Shown here piece by piece: positions 1 to 6,300 of a stretch of 10,364 nucleotides of DNA. Made by a program: the position numbers and the translations under genes. The notes beneath the pieces were generated by a model. That model had not been told where the DNA came from and did not search any database. It was given only the letters and a program-made list of their open reading frames with translations. The number at the start of each line of letters is the position of its first letter. Positions within the stretch are counted from its first letter, which is position 1. This DNA comes from Symbiobacteriaceae bacterium (GTDB lineage Bacteria > Bacillota > JAAYKD01 > WRDA01): contig WRDA01000032.1 of assembly GCA_009783675.1 (NCBI GenBank), forward strand, positions 1-10,364. Reading direction: 5' to 3'.

Positions 1-382
1 CGTCAGTCCGGAAGCTCAGGAAGCTGGCGCTCGTCTGGCTAACAGACGGGAAGGCAACTTCGATCTGGCCTTCCAGGGTTGGGGCGCCGACTACGCCGAT
101 CCCACCACTTTCCTGGATTGCTTGCTCTCCGACCATTTCTATAACTATGGCAAATACCTAAACCCCGACTTCGATGCGGCGATGAAGAATGCGGCAGCTA
201 ACGGCAGAAACCTCTCGGTACGCAGCGATTACCTCCGTGAAGCTGAGATAATCCTTTGTGAAGACATGCCGATGATCATGACCACTTTTTCTTCCAAAGT
301 ATATTTGCAGTCCCCACTGCTGGTGGATGTTGTAGCTTCCCCCATGGCCATCTTCGATCTGAAGTGGGCCGACCTGAAGTAA
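1..382 (+). CDS. Peptide/oligopeptide ABC transporter solute-binding protein (family 5), C-terminal fragment
   Basis: Reading from base 2, an open frame enters from outside the window and ends at TAA 380-382, giving about 126 residues of the C-terminus of an OppA/DppA-type extracellular binding protein (SBP_bac_5). The stretch FDLAFQGWGADYADPTTFLD matches the family's conserved C-terminal segment (Gly-Trp-x-x-Asp-Tyr-x-Asp-Pro, then Phe-Leu), which lies near the ligand pocket. After it come the usual helical region with an acidic Asp-Phe-Asp and the final section in which the chain returns to lobe I. Such proteins capture peptides or similar solutes outside the membrane and deliver them to a permease/ATPase complex. 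The remaining transporter genes are presumably upstream, outside the window; none follows, because a strong terminator lies 18 bp after the stop. The substrate cannot be read from this fragment. Confidence 0.9.
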   Translation, partial: VSPEAQEAGARLANRREGNFDLAFQGWGADYADPTTFLDCLLSDHFYNYGKYLNPDFDAAMKNAAANGRNLSVRSDYLREAEIILCEDMPMIMTTFSSKVYLQSPLLVDVVASPMAIFDLKWADLK

Positions 383-399
383 GCAAATCGAATAACACT

Positions 400-439
400 A
401 AAAAAGTTCGCGGTTGCCTAAGCAACTGCGAACTTTTTT
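400..439. terminator. Strong bidirectional rho-independent terminator
   Basis: The arms at 400-417 and 422-439 pair over about 18 bp with a single G-T wobble, around the 4-nt loop CTAA. The stem is GC-rich in the middle (GTTCGC...GCGAAC) and carries an A-run on its left edge and a T-run on its right edge, so it works as an intrinsic terminator on both strands. It lies 18 bp after the binding-protein stop and 21 bp beyond the stop of the minus-strand ORF at 461-691, as expected for a terminator shared by convergent genes. Confidence 0.93.
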
Positions 440-460
440 ATATGGAGCGAATCTTTCGCC

Positions 461-691
461 CTATCTTCTGACTAGTATGGCGAAATCCTGACCTTCAAAA
501 CTGGTTATTCCATTGCTCTGCTCTGTTCCCTCTGCTTTATTGCTTGCGATCTCCGCGAACTTATCTGCAACGCGGCTGAGAAGCCCTGCGTCGTATTCCG
601 GTAGGTTGGAAAAGGTTGTTTTGCCAACTGTCAAAACACGCAATATCTGATGTGGGTAGCCAAAACTAACGCAAATGTTCTTCTCTGTCAA
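461..691 (-). CDS. Small hypothetical protein (76 aa), possibly a remnant
   Basis: I do not recognise this family. The frame runs from TTG (691-689) to TAG (463-461) and encodes a 76-residue soluble protein with a mixed composition and no membrane segment. In its favour, it ends just before the bidirectional terminator at 400-439, fills an otherwise empty interval, and has a plausible protein-like composition. Against it, no good ribosome site precedes the TTG, an in-frame TAA lies two codons upstream, and the TTG is part of a TTGACA hexamer that could instead be a -35 element. It may be the 3' remnant of a longer gene or use a later start. There is no visible functional link to its neighbours. 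Confidence 0.4.
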   Translation of the reverse strand: MTEKNICVSFGYPHQILRVLTVGKTTFSNLPEYDAGLLSRVADKFAEIASNKAEGTEQSNGITSFEGQDFAILVRR

Positions 692-822
692 GTTTTAATC
701 TTGTCAATAGCGACATAAGATCCGAAAAGAGGATTTCCTTCCTCGGCAAGGAAAACTGAAATTGCACAGTAATTGCTCTGATGCCTGGCACCAGAACAAT
801 TATGAAAACACCACAGTATTTT

Positions 823-827
823 GGAGG
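823..827 (+). promoter_or_regulatory. Ribosome binding site fixing the start of the PLP enzyme gene
   Basis: GGAGG at 823-827 lies 8 nt before ATG 836-838. The in-frame alternatives are TTG 821, which would overlap the site itself, and ATG 830, only 2 nt downstream of it. Spacing therefore selects 836. Confidence 0.8.
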
Positions 828-835
828 TAATGCAT

Positions 836-1936
836 ATGCTACCAATGGAACCCGGAACTCCTGTTCAGGATCTCAATACGCCCTGTCTGCTGGTAGACAG
901 TGATTTGCTGCAGCAAAACATCGCCACTATGGCTAACCTGAGCAAGCAAAGCGGCATAGCTATTCGTCCACACACAAAGACTCACAAATGCCCGCAGATT
1001 GCTAAACTGCAGCTGGCAGCCGGAGCAGCGGGCATCTGTTCGGCAACATTGGGTGAAGCGGAAGCGATGTTTGCCCATGGCATAACAGATATTCTGATTA
1101 CCCGTATGGTGGTGGGCCAAGGCAAGATAAAGCGTCTGCTGGATCTGGCAGCCAAAGGGAGAATCGCCGTGGTATGCGACAGCATGGCAAATGCGATAGC
1201 TCTGGGTGAAGCAGCTCAGGATAGGCAGATACCACTAACTGTGTTCATCGAGATTAACGTAGGCACCGGTCGCTGCGGGGTGCTGCCGCAAGACGATGAC
1301 TTTCTCGGCTTAGCTGTGTACTTATACGAACATAAATGGCTGGTATTCGGCGGTTTGCAAGGCTACGCAGGGCATACCTCTCTGATGCAGGATGCTGAAA
1401 AGCGCCAGGCAGCAAACCTTATCGCAGATAACATAGGCATATATGCCAAAGCCAAGCTGGAGGAAGCAGGCATTCCCGTGCCGGTTCTTTCCGGTGGCTC
1501 TACCGGAACCTGCACCTTAACTGCAGTGGGGGGTTACACCGAACTGCAGGCAGGATCATACGCCACCATGGATGCCGAGTACAGCGATATTGCCGGAGGC
1601 ATGTTCCATCCGGCACTTACACTGTTAGCAACGGTAATATCCAAAACGTCACCGAACTGGGTTATAATCGATGCGGGATGCAAAGCTCTGGCAACTGACA
1701 GAGGTTCAGCAGTACTGAAAGGCTATCCGCAACTGGAATACCGATACGCCGGAGACGAACATGGCAGAATCACAGCCAGAGACGGCGGCGAAGTCATGCT
1801 GCAGGTGGGCGATATGGTGGAACTATATCCCAAACATGGTTGCACCACCATAAATCTCCACGACAGGCTGCACATTATTAAAGCTGGGATACTGCAGGAT
1901 ACCTGGGCAATAGTCGGAAGAGGCCGCGTGGACTGA
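836..1936 (+). CDS. PLP-dependent D-threonine aldolase / D-serine dehydratase family enzyme
   Basis: This is a 366-residue fold-type III PLP enzyme: an alanine-racemase-like TIM barrel followed by the C-terminal beta domain of D-serine dehydratase/D-threonine aldolase. The motif RPHTKTHK (44-51) holds the Schiff-base lysine, Lys48, equivalent to Lys59 of the Alcaligenes (Achromobacter) D-threonine aldolase. SGGSTGT near residue 220 is the phosphate-binding loop. PKHGCTTINLHD near the end provides His334 and Cys336, matching the divalent metal site of this family. Members cleave D-threonine to glycine and acetaldehyde, cleave D-3-hydroxyaspartate, or dehydrate D-serine to pyruvate and ammonia; sequence alone does not separate these. 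Length is normal and all key residues are present. The protein is cytoplasmic, with no signal peptide. A HisRS-like gene follows after 55 bp on the same strand with its own ribosome site, so the two probably share a transcript. Confidence 0.9.
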   Translation: MLPMEPGTPVQDLNTPCLLVDSDLLQQNIATMANLSKQSGIAIRPHTKTHKCPQIAKLQLAAGAAGICSATLGEAEAMFAHGITDILITRMVVGQGKIKRLLDLAAKGRIAVVCDSMANAIALGEAAQDRQIPLTVFIEINVGTGRCGVLPQDDDFLGLAVYLYEHKWLVFGGLQGYAGHTSLMQDAEKRQAANLIADNIGIYAKAKLEEAGIPVPVLSGGSTGTCTLTAVGGYTELQAGSYATMDAEYSDIAGGMFHPALTLLATVISKTSPNWVIIDAGCKALATDRGSAVLKGYPQLEYRYAGDEHGRITARDGGEVMLQVGDMVELYPKHGCTTINLHDRLHIIKAGILQDTWAIVGRGRVD

Positions 1937-1991
1937 TTTATACCACAGACTATGTATGCTAACAACTATCTGATCAACAGGGAGCGATCAT

Positions 1992-2915
1992 ATGGAAGAA
2001 ATAACGAAGCGGATACTTACCCAGCTTGGGGATACAGAGCTGGTCGAGAAGCTTCTGGCCTTACCTGGCGCCGATTTCAACTCGTTGATGCTGAAAGTAT
2101 TTCAGGCACAATCTGACAAGGTAACGCCGGTCGAAGTGGTAAAAGCTATGCAGACGAACCGCTTTGTCGTGCCCAGCGATGTAGATCCTGTGGCATATCA
2201 TACTCTGGAAACAGAGTTTCTTACCACAGCACACAAACTGGGTATTAAGCCAATTCTCCTTTCTCCTTCTGCTCCCTTTGCCAGCAGCTCCGCTTTCGGT
2301 TATGTAGACCAAAAAAATGTCGTAAGTGCACTGCGAGGAACCGAAATCCTCTCGGACCCCACCAACATGCTGGCAATTATCCTCGCTGAAAAACTTAAAA
2401 GCATGAAAGCGGATAATACTACTCCGATACATTATTGCACTACGGCGAGAGTCTTGAGAGCACAGGTTTTTCCCAACACGGGCAGGCATTTTGCTCATTT
2501 TGGTTTGTTTGGCATGGTTTCTTCAGGCAAAGACAAGGGATCGTATCGCTGTGAACAAGAGCTGCTCTTTAAGCAACTGACTTTCTACAAGGAGCTGGTT
2601 ATACAGAGGTACAAGGCAAACCTCTCCATCGTCCTAAGTAAGAGGCGCGGTTACACGGATGGAGAGGGCTTCTTCAAGTCTATGGCAGAACTTGTAGCAA
2701 GAGTACTTCCCGATGTCCCTCTGTCATTAAACCTGGTAGATCAGGAGAATAATTACTATCAAGGCCTTAACTATAATATCAACATGGAAAAAGATGGTGA
2801 AATTATAAACATAGGTGATGGCGGTTTTGTCGACTGGATTCAAAGGATGACCAACAACAAAAAAGAGCGCTGCCTGATCAGCGGCATAGGACTCGACAGG
2901 TTGCTGTTATACTGA
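1992..2915 (+). CDS. Free-standing class II aminoacyl-tRNA-synthetase-like protein (HisRS/HisZ-related paralogue)
   Basis: This 307-residue protein appears to be a class II aaRS catalytic core without an anticodon-binding domain. Residues 1 to about 85 form a helical N-terminal extension. LSDPTNMLAIILAEKL (120-135) resembles the HisZ/HisRS segment LRPDMTPQVARIVATRL. Residues 147-174 resemble motif 2: Arg156 in VLRAQ, then GRHFAHFGLFG, like FRYER...GRYRQFHQ of HisRS. YYQGLNYN (255-262) sits where HisRS has its histidine-recognition RGLDYYT. GDGGFVDW (275-282) parallels AGGRYDGL, and GIGLDRLLL (298-306) is a good motif 3 with its arginine. The ATP-site arginines therefore look retained, while the histidine-specific arginine is Gln257. 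That fits a paralogue with a new amino-acid substrate or a regulatory role like HisZ, but the function is unknown. The start is ATG with GGGAG 7 nt upstream. It lies 55 bp behind the D-amino-acid enzyme gene, which suggests a linked job. Confidence 0.72.
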   Translation: MEEITKRILTQLGDTELVEKLLALPGADFNSLMLKVFQAQSDKVTPVEVVKAMQTNRFVVPSDVDPVAYHTLETEFLTTAHKLGIKPILLSPSAPFASSSAFGYVDQKNVVSALRGTEILSDPTNMLAIILAEKLKSMKADNTTPIHYCTTARVLRAQVFPNTGRHFAHFGLFGMVSSGKDKGSYRCEQELLFKQLTFYKELVIQRYKANLSIVLSKRRGYTDGEGFFKSMAELVARVLPDVPLSLNLVDQENNYYQGLNYNINMEKDGEIINIGDGGFVDWIQRMTNNKKERCLISGIGLDRLLLY

Positions 2916-2952
2916 GATACAACAATCACTTAATTTGCCAGCCGTGTCAGAG

Positions 2953-4338
2953 CTACTCTTCCGGCAGGATATGGGCAGCGTATAATAGCCTGCCATCCTG
3001 GTGTTTTGCCAAAGTAATTCTATGCTCGGGTAAGTTTTGTCTGCAATAATCCGGGACCATCTCCGGTGGCAGGAGGTTGCCCTCGTTGTCCAAATAGCTT
3101 AGGGGATCACCGCTATATGGTTCAGTACCAATTCGGACATAGTAAACGCTTAGTTGATAATTATCCGTATCTTCCCGCAGATCGGTGATGACCGGAATCG
3201 TTTCCCTAACATATCCGCCGAGACGCCTGTAGAGGTAGACTCCACCATACTCATCATAGCGCATGGTGGTGCTCGGTTGATGCCGGCAGACCACATCTTC
3301 ACCGAAGATAAGCTTAGCGGCTGCCTCAACATGCTCCTTAAGCTTCCCGTGGATGTCGCTGGTGCTTTGCTGAAGGGGAATCAATGTAGCATGATTAGTA
3401 TCCGGTTCAGACAGCAGGCTTTCATCGTTGTAGCTCCAATCCACGTAGCTGATCAGAGTAGCAAACATGGTGGCGGTGTCGATGATAAACCTGGGATCGG
3501 CATCCTCGACGCTTGTGAAGCTTGTGGATGGCAGGACAGGGTTAGGTGCCCAGGCGGTAGCATTGACCAGAAACCTGATGCTGTTTTGCAACCTGATATC
3601 GATGTAATGCTCCGGCAGGCTTTCGATTACCCAGTCTACTGGATAGATTACCTGGCGATAGGGAATATTCCTCCTGAGTTCAGCCAACTCTACTGCCGAA
3701 TAATCCGGCAAGTTTAGGTCATCCATTACATAACCCTGATCGTCTGTTTCCGGCAAGGGTGGGACAAACTCGAAGGGACTCTTAAAGGGCACGCCTTCGC
3801 AGGTAACCCGTACATTCTTAATATAGCTGCAGTTCTGAGTAAGAGTAGCCCAAAGGGTCTGCAACTCTACCTCGATATAGCTGTACATCTGAGTTTTATC
3901 GTTGACCTGTGACGGATTCAGATGGATTTCTGCAGTATCCCCGACCACCCGCAGTTCAAACTCCAGAGCTGAATCACCTGCCGAATGATAAAACATATCG
4001 CTACTCAGTAGTGTGGAAAGGTCATGAGCAGCGAGTTCTGAACTCACTTGGCGTAGTAAAGGGACATAATGTGATTTGCCATATCGTGATGTCTGCGCAT
4101 ACATGGAAGGAGGTCGGAAGGAATAGAGGTAGAAGCTTTCCGGGTCATCCACCTGCACATACGTAACGAAGTCATCAATAGCAGCTGGTTGCGAACCTTC
4201 ACTGCTTGGTGTGGATTGCCAGGAAGAAAGCATGGAGCAGCTTACTACCCATAGGAGAGAAGCCAGGAAACATAGTGCCACTACAACTCGCATAAGGAAC
4301 GGTTGAGTTCGTTTGGTGGGCACTTTTAAAGCCATCAT
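2953..4338 (-). CDS. Membrane-anchored lipoprotein, unknown function, possible GerMN-like domain
   Basis: This 461-residue protein starts with a basic region, a hydrophobic stretch (about 17-33) and the lipobox VVSC with Cys34, so it should be exported by Sec, lipid-modified and anchored on the outer face of the membrane. A Ser/Gln-rich linker follows (35-52). Residues 68 to about 190 resemble a GerMN-type fold: an opening Tyr-Leu-Tyr strand, a 'PLLRQVSSELAAHD' helix, the strand 'RVVGDTAEIHLNP', and a helix plus 'IKNVRVTCEG' ending. This match is tentative. The C-terminal half (about 230-461) is unrecognised, with several Cys. The start codon (ATG ATG) comes only 4 nt after the stop of the upstream acetyltransferase gene and has a weak AGAAAG site, so translation is likely coupled. 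It converges with the HisRS-like gene across 37 bp with no clear hairpin between them. The next ATG (4293, Met16) would shorten the basic N-region. Confidence 0.8.
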   Translation of the reverse strand: MMALKVPTKRTQPFLMRVVVALCFLASLLWVVSCSMLSSWQSTPSSEGSQPAAIDDFVTYVQVDDPESFYLYSFRPPSMYAQTSRYGKSHYVPLLRQVSSELAAHDLSTLLSSDMFYHSAGDSALEFELRVVGDTAEIHLNPSQVNDKTQMYSYIEVELQTLWATLTQNCSYIKNVRVTCEGVPFKSPFEFVPPLPETDDQGYVMDDLNLPDYSAVELAELRRNIPYRQVIYPVDWVIESLPEHYIDIRLQNSIRFLVNATAWAPNPVLPSTSFTSVEDADPRFIIDTATMFATLISYVDWSYNDESLLSEPDTNHATLIPLQQSTSDIHGKLKEHVEAAAKLIFGEDVVCRHQPSTTMRYDEYGGVYLYRRLGGYVRETIPVITDLREDTDNYQLSVYYVRIGTEPYSGDPLSYLDNEGNLLPPEMVPDYCRQNLPEHRITLAKHQDGRLLYAAHILPEE

Positions 4339-4342
4339 CTTT

Positions 4343-4849
4343 CTACAGCCCTATCCAATATCGCTGCACGATACCACCGTCTTCTCCGGTGGTTTCGTTT
4401 TCCAGCTTACCTCCCGCGCTCATCGCTGTTTTAGCGGAGGCAATATTGTCCTTGTCGCAGGTAATAAGCACTCTCTCGATGCCGAACTCCCGGCACTTTA
4501 GCAGAGCGAGAATGAGCATTTGCTTTCCATAACCCTGCCGCCGCTGAGATGGTCGAATCTCATAGCCAATATGACCGCCATCATTTAGAAGAGCATCGTT
4601 AAGATAGTGGCGAACAGCCACTGTCCCCACGATTCTCCCCTCGACGATAGCGAAGTAAACCGAGCCGGTAACCCAACCAGGAGATGCGACCCGTTCATTA
4701 CGGTTGATTTTTGCCAACCAGCTTTCATAATCGACGGCTTCACTAAAGCTACTGCTGCCGTGAATAGAAGACTCGCCGCAATCCAGACATTCCTGCCGGT
4801 ACTCCCAGGCGGCCTGCTTATGTTCAAGGGCTGGGGTAACTAACTCCAT
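4343..4849 (-). CDS. GNAT family N-acetyltransferase
   Basis: This is a 168-residue cytoplasmic acetyltransferase of the Gcn5 superfamily, which transfers acetyl from acetyl-CoA to an amine. The acetyl-CoA pyrophosphate loop is RRQGYG at 103-108 (R/Q-x-x-G-x-G), preceded by the strand GHIGYEIRP, the usual motif A arrangement. The sequence FAIVEGRIVGTVAVRHYLND (67-86) is the preceding beta hairpin, and ERVLITCDKDNIASAKTAMSAGG is the motif B region with the conserved Asn before the final helix. Length is normal and the layout resembles the COG3981-type predicted acetyltransferases. The substrate cannot be read from the sequence. The start ATG has an AAGGTG site about 10-12 nt upstream. It lies 95 bp after the DUF1905 gene and 4 nt before the lipoprotein gene on the same strand; no functional connection is obvious. 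Confidence 0.9.
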   Translation of the reverse strand: MELVTPALEHKQAAWEYRQECLDCGESSIHGSSSFSEAVDYESWLAKINRNERVASPGWVTGSVYFAIVEGRIVGTVAVRHYLNDALLNDGGHIGYEIRPSQRRQGYGKQMLILALLKCREFGIERVLITCDKDNIASAKTAMSAGGKLENETTGEDGGIVQRYWIGL

Positions 4850-4944
4850 TTATGCTGCACACCTTTCTTAGCTGATCTTCTTTGAATGCTAGACCCTCCA
4901 GACAGTTGATGCCTGAAATATCTGGTTGCCAGCTCAAGGATCGC

Positions 4945-5406
4945 CTATGGTCTTTGCTCCCCCAGCTGCTTTATCAGGGCTGCTATTCTATTAGACTTCG
5001 TCTCTTCCTTCTTGGCGATTTCGATATGATTTAGCTGTTCGCGTTTGCTATAGTCCGCCTGGCTCAGGAACCGCTCCAACACACCCGCTTCCTTCAATAT
5101 AGCTTCTATCTGCGCGGGAATCACCACTTCCCGCTTTTTTTCGTCCTTCATCAGAGTAACATGAACGCTTTCCCCGGAGTTCTTCCCGACCATACGTTTT
5201 ATAGACTCGTTGTAGACCAGATAGTGCCCGTTTCTTGACGGCAGCAGAGTATGATCGAAGCTGTGTCCATCTATCGTTATACAGACGGGAATATTGCCTT
5301 TGGAGCCAAAACATTCTACTGCAGAATAAGGAAAATAAAGCACATGCCACTTTATCTTGCCTTCCAACAACGTAATCTCACTGTCAAATTCAAATCGCAT
5401 AACCAT
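4945..5406 (-). CDS. DUF1905 / YdeI-OmpD-associated family protein
   Basis: This 153-residue soluble protein has two parts. Residues 1 to about 90 fit DUF1905: an FEFDSEITLLEGKIKWHVLYFP-like opening (the family's 'hydrolysis-of-Pro' strand pair), then VECFGSKGNIPVCITIDGH and a basic 'KRMVGKNSGESVHVTLMKDE' barrel closure. Residues about 95-150 fit the YdeI/OmpD-associated helical tail: 'VVIPAQIEAILKEAGVLERFLSQ' and then the characteristic helix 'IEIAKKEETKSNRIAALIKQL'. The biochemical role of the family is poorly known; some relatives are named bacteriocin-protection proteins. The start ATG at 5406 has AAGGAG (5417-5412) 5 nt upstream; Met3 at 5400 would give 11 nt, so either is possible. It may head a minus-strand unit with the acetyltransferase and lipoprotein genes. 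The decayed reading frame at 5461-5885 ends just upstream. Confidence 0.85.
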   Translation of the reverse strand: MVMRFEFDSEITLLEGKIKWHVLYFPYSAVECFGSKGNIPVCITIDGHSFDHTLLPSRNGHYLVYNESIKRMVGKNSGESVHVTLMKDEKKREVVIPAQIEAILKEAGVLERFLSQADYSKREQLNHIEIAKKEETKSNRIAALIKQLGEQRP

Positions 5407-5460
5407 AATAACTCCTTAACATGGGATAGTTTGCGTATAATCCAATGCTGCCTGCTGGCT

Positions 5461-5885
5461 TGATATGATGTGAGGAAGGCCGTAACAGCACGTACTGATT
5501 ATCATGGTAGGTGCTGTTACGCTGGTACTCCCAGGTCAGGGTGAACTCCCATTCACCTTCCACCTGACTATCGATGCTGACCTTTTCGCCTTGCAGAGTC
5601 CATACATAGGTGGAATATATTTCTCCCAGGGGAGGGCGGTATTGGCGGTAATACCATCGCTTCGTATAGGCCAGTATGGCTGTTCGCGGCCCATGGTGAC
5701 ATTTTCTTCTTCTTGCCAGCTTCCGGAGGTATGATCGCCGGTTGTGTTCGTTGAACCGCCTGAGGCTGCCTAGGTATAACTGTCACGGTGTTAGGAGGTA
5801 TGGGTATGGCAGACGGTAACTCACTAGATCCAGAAACCACCCCGCCCTTCACGTTGCTCTCGTCGAGGGGAGTGGCTACCTCCGT
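5461..5885 (-). pseudogene. Decayed paralogue of the 741-aa secreted protein gene
   Basis: No intact gene lies between 5407 and 5979, but three minus-strand reading frames join into a broken protein. At 5885 to about 5765 one frame gives a Pro/Ser-rich linker-like stretch (for example SGSSELPSAIPIPPNTVTV). At about 5769-5630 a second frame gives GGSTNTTGDHTSGSWQEEEN and onward through REQPYWPIRSDG. At about 5620-5461 a third frame gives LQGEKVSIDSQVEGEWEFTL, then TWEYQ and a YHD motif. This last part aligns with residues about 75-118 of the 741-residue protein (LQGEKISIDNQVEGEWNFTL, TYEY, YHD). DNA similarity is also clear between 5533-5600 and 9587-9655. In-frame stops at 5888-5886 and 5772-5770, at least two frame changes, and no start or signal peptide mark it as a remnant. 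Sequencing indels could explain some of the breaks. Confidence 0.72.
5481..5521. repeat. Inverted repeat, 15-bp arms with one mismatch
   Basis: The arms 5481-5495 (CGTAACAGCACGTAC) and 5507-5521 (GTAGGTGCTGTTACG) are reverse complements except at one position, around an 11-nt spacer. The outer 11 bp are perfect. There is no T-run on either side, so it is not a standard terminator. It lies in the decayed gene, 75-115 bp upstream of the DUF1905 start, where it could be an operator or an RNA hairpin. The corresponding part of the intact 741-aa gene has no such palindrome. Confidence 0.7.
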
Positions 5886-5930
5886 CTATCACTGGCAGTG
5901 GTCGATCTCATGCTCTCTTAAACGAAATCA

Positions 5931-5959
5931 TTGACATTTGCGGCTGCTTTGTGTATATT
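5931..5959 (+). promoter_or_regulatory. Sigma-70/sigma-A promoter of the toxin-antitoxin operon
   Basis: A consensus TTGACA (5931-5936) is followed after exactly 17 nt by TATATT (5954-5959). The predicted transcription start is near 5966, giving a leader of about 14 nt with a GAGGTGAT ribosome site (5967-5974 region) before ATG 5980. Confidence 0.82.
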
Positions 5960-5976
5960 ACTACTGAGGTGATATA
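5954..5976. promoter_or_regulatory. Candidate antitoxin operator overlapping the -10 element
   Basis: TATATTAC (5954-5961) and GTGATATA (5969-5976) form an inverted repeat matching at 7 of 8 positions with a 7-nt spacer. It covers the -10 box, the start point and the ribosome site. RelB/DinJ antitoxins autorepress through such palindromes via their ribbon-helix-helix domain, so this is a plausible binding site. No binding evidence exists here. Confidence 0.42.
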
Positions 5977-5979
5977 ATA

Positions 5980-6300
5980 ATGCCAGAAACACGATCAAGC
6001 GGTATGCATATCCGGGTTAATCCTGAAATTAAAGCTAGTGTTGAACCAATTCTAGCAGCAATTGGTTTATCCTTTAGTGATGTCTTTAATCTCACATTAA
6101 ACCAAATCTATCTGAAACGCAAAATCCCTTTTGAACTGTCCGCAATTCAACTAACCGAGAACGGATACACGCCAGATTTTGAAGCTGAACTAATATTGTC
6201 ATCAAAAGAATCCCATGCTGCAGTAGCAAATGGTGCTAAAACACATAAAACCGCAGCTGACCTTCGAGCCTCTCTAGATGCCGAAGAAGAATATGAATGA
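5980..6300 (+). CDS. RelB/DinJ family antitoxin
   Basis: This 106-residue antitoxin begins with the ribbon-helix-helix segment typical of RelB/DinJ: 'MHIRVNPEIKASVEPILAAI' (9-28, the beta strand and first helix), then GLSFSDVFNLTLNQIYLKRK (29-48, the second helix with the family's 'S/T-x-x-D-x-x-N' pattern) and the closing IPFEL. Residues about 60-106 form a longer than usual, charged, probably disordered C-terminal tail rich in Ala, Glu and Lys; this part normally wraps around and blocks the toxin. The protein should also repress its own operon. The start ATG has GAGGTGAT about 7 nt upstream and sits just behind a consensus promoter. The gene overlaps the toxin start, as is usual for such pairs. 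The region is visibly AT-richer than its flanks, which suggests acquisition by transfer. Confidence 0.9.
   Translation: MPETRSSGMHIRVNPEIKASVEPILAAIGLSFSDVFNLTLNQIYLKRKIPFELSAIQLTENGYTPDFEAELILSSKESHAAVANGAKTHKTAADLRASLDAEEEYE

Noticed and set aside
734..754. TTTCCTT / AAGGAAA 7-bp hairpin upstream of the PLP enzyme gene
   Set aside because: The stem is short and AT-rich with a 7-nt loop and no T-run on either strand; too weak to call a terminator or riboswitch.
786..803. TGGCAC resembling a sigma-54 -24 element before the PLP enzyme gene
   Set aside because: The required GC of the -12 element is absent at the right spacing (CAATT follows instead).
821..835. Earlier in-frame starts TTG 821 and ATG 830 for the PLP enzyme
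   Set aside because: They overlap or directly abut the GGAGG ribosome site; ATG 836 has the correct spacing.
3154..3717. 187-codon plus-strand frame opposite the lipoprotein gene
   Set aside because: It is antisense to a gene with a clear lipobox and normal composition, and no promoter or ribosome site supports it.
5568..5852. A 94-codon Pro-rich minus-strand frame that could be read as a small gene
   Set aside because: It has no ribosome site or signal peptide. Its second half is out of frame with the segment that matches the 741-aa protein, so it is best explained as part of the decayed gene.
5973..5978. Perfect TATAAT as the -10 of the toxin-antitoxin promoter
   Set aside because: It ends one base before the ATG and has no -35 element 17 nt upstream; TATATT at 5954 is correctly spaced from TTGACA.
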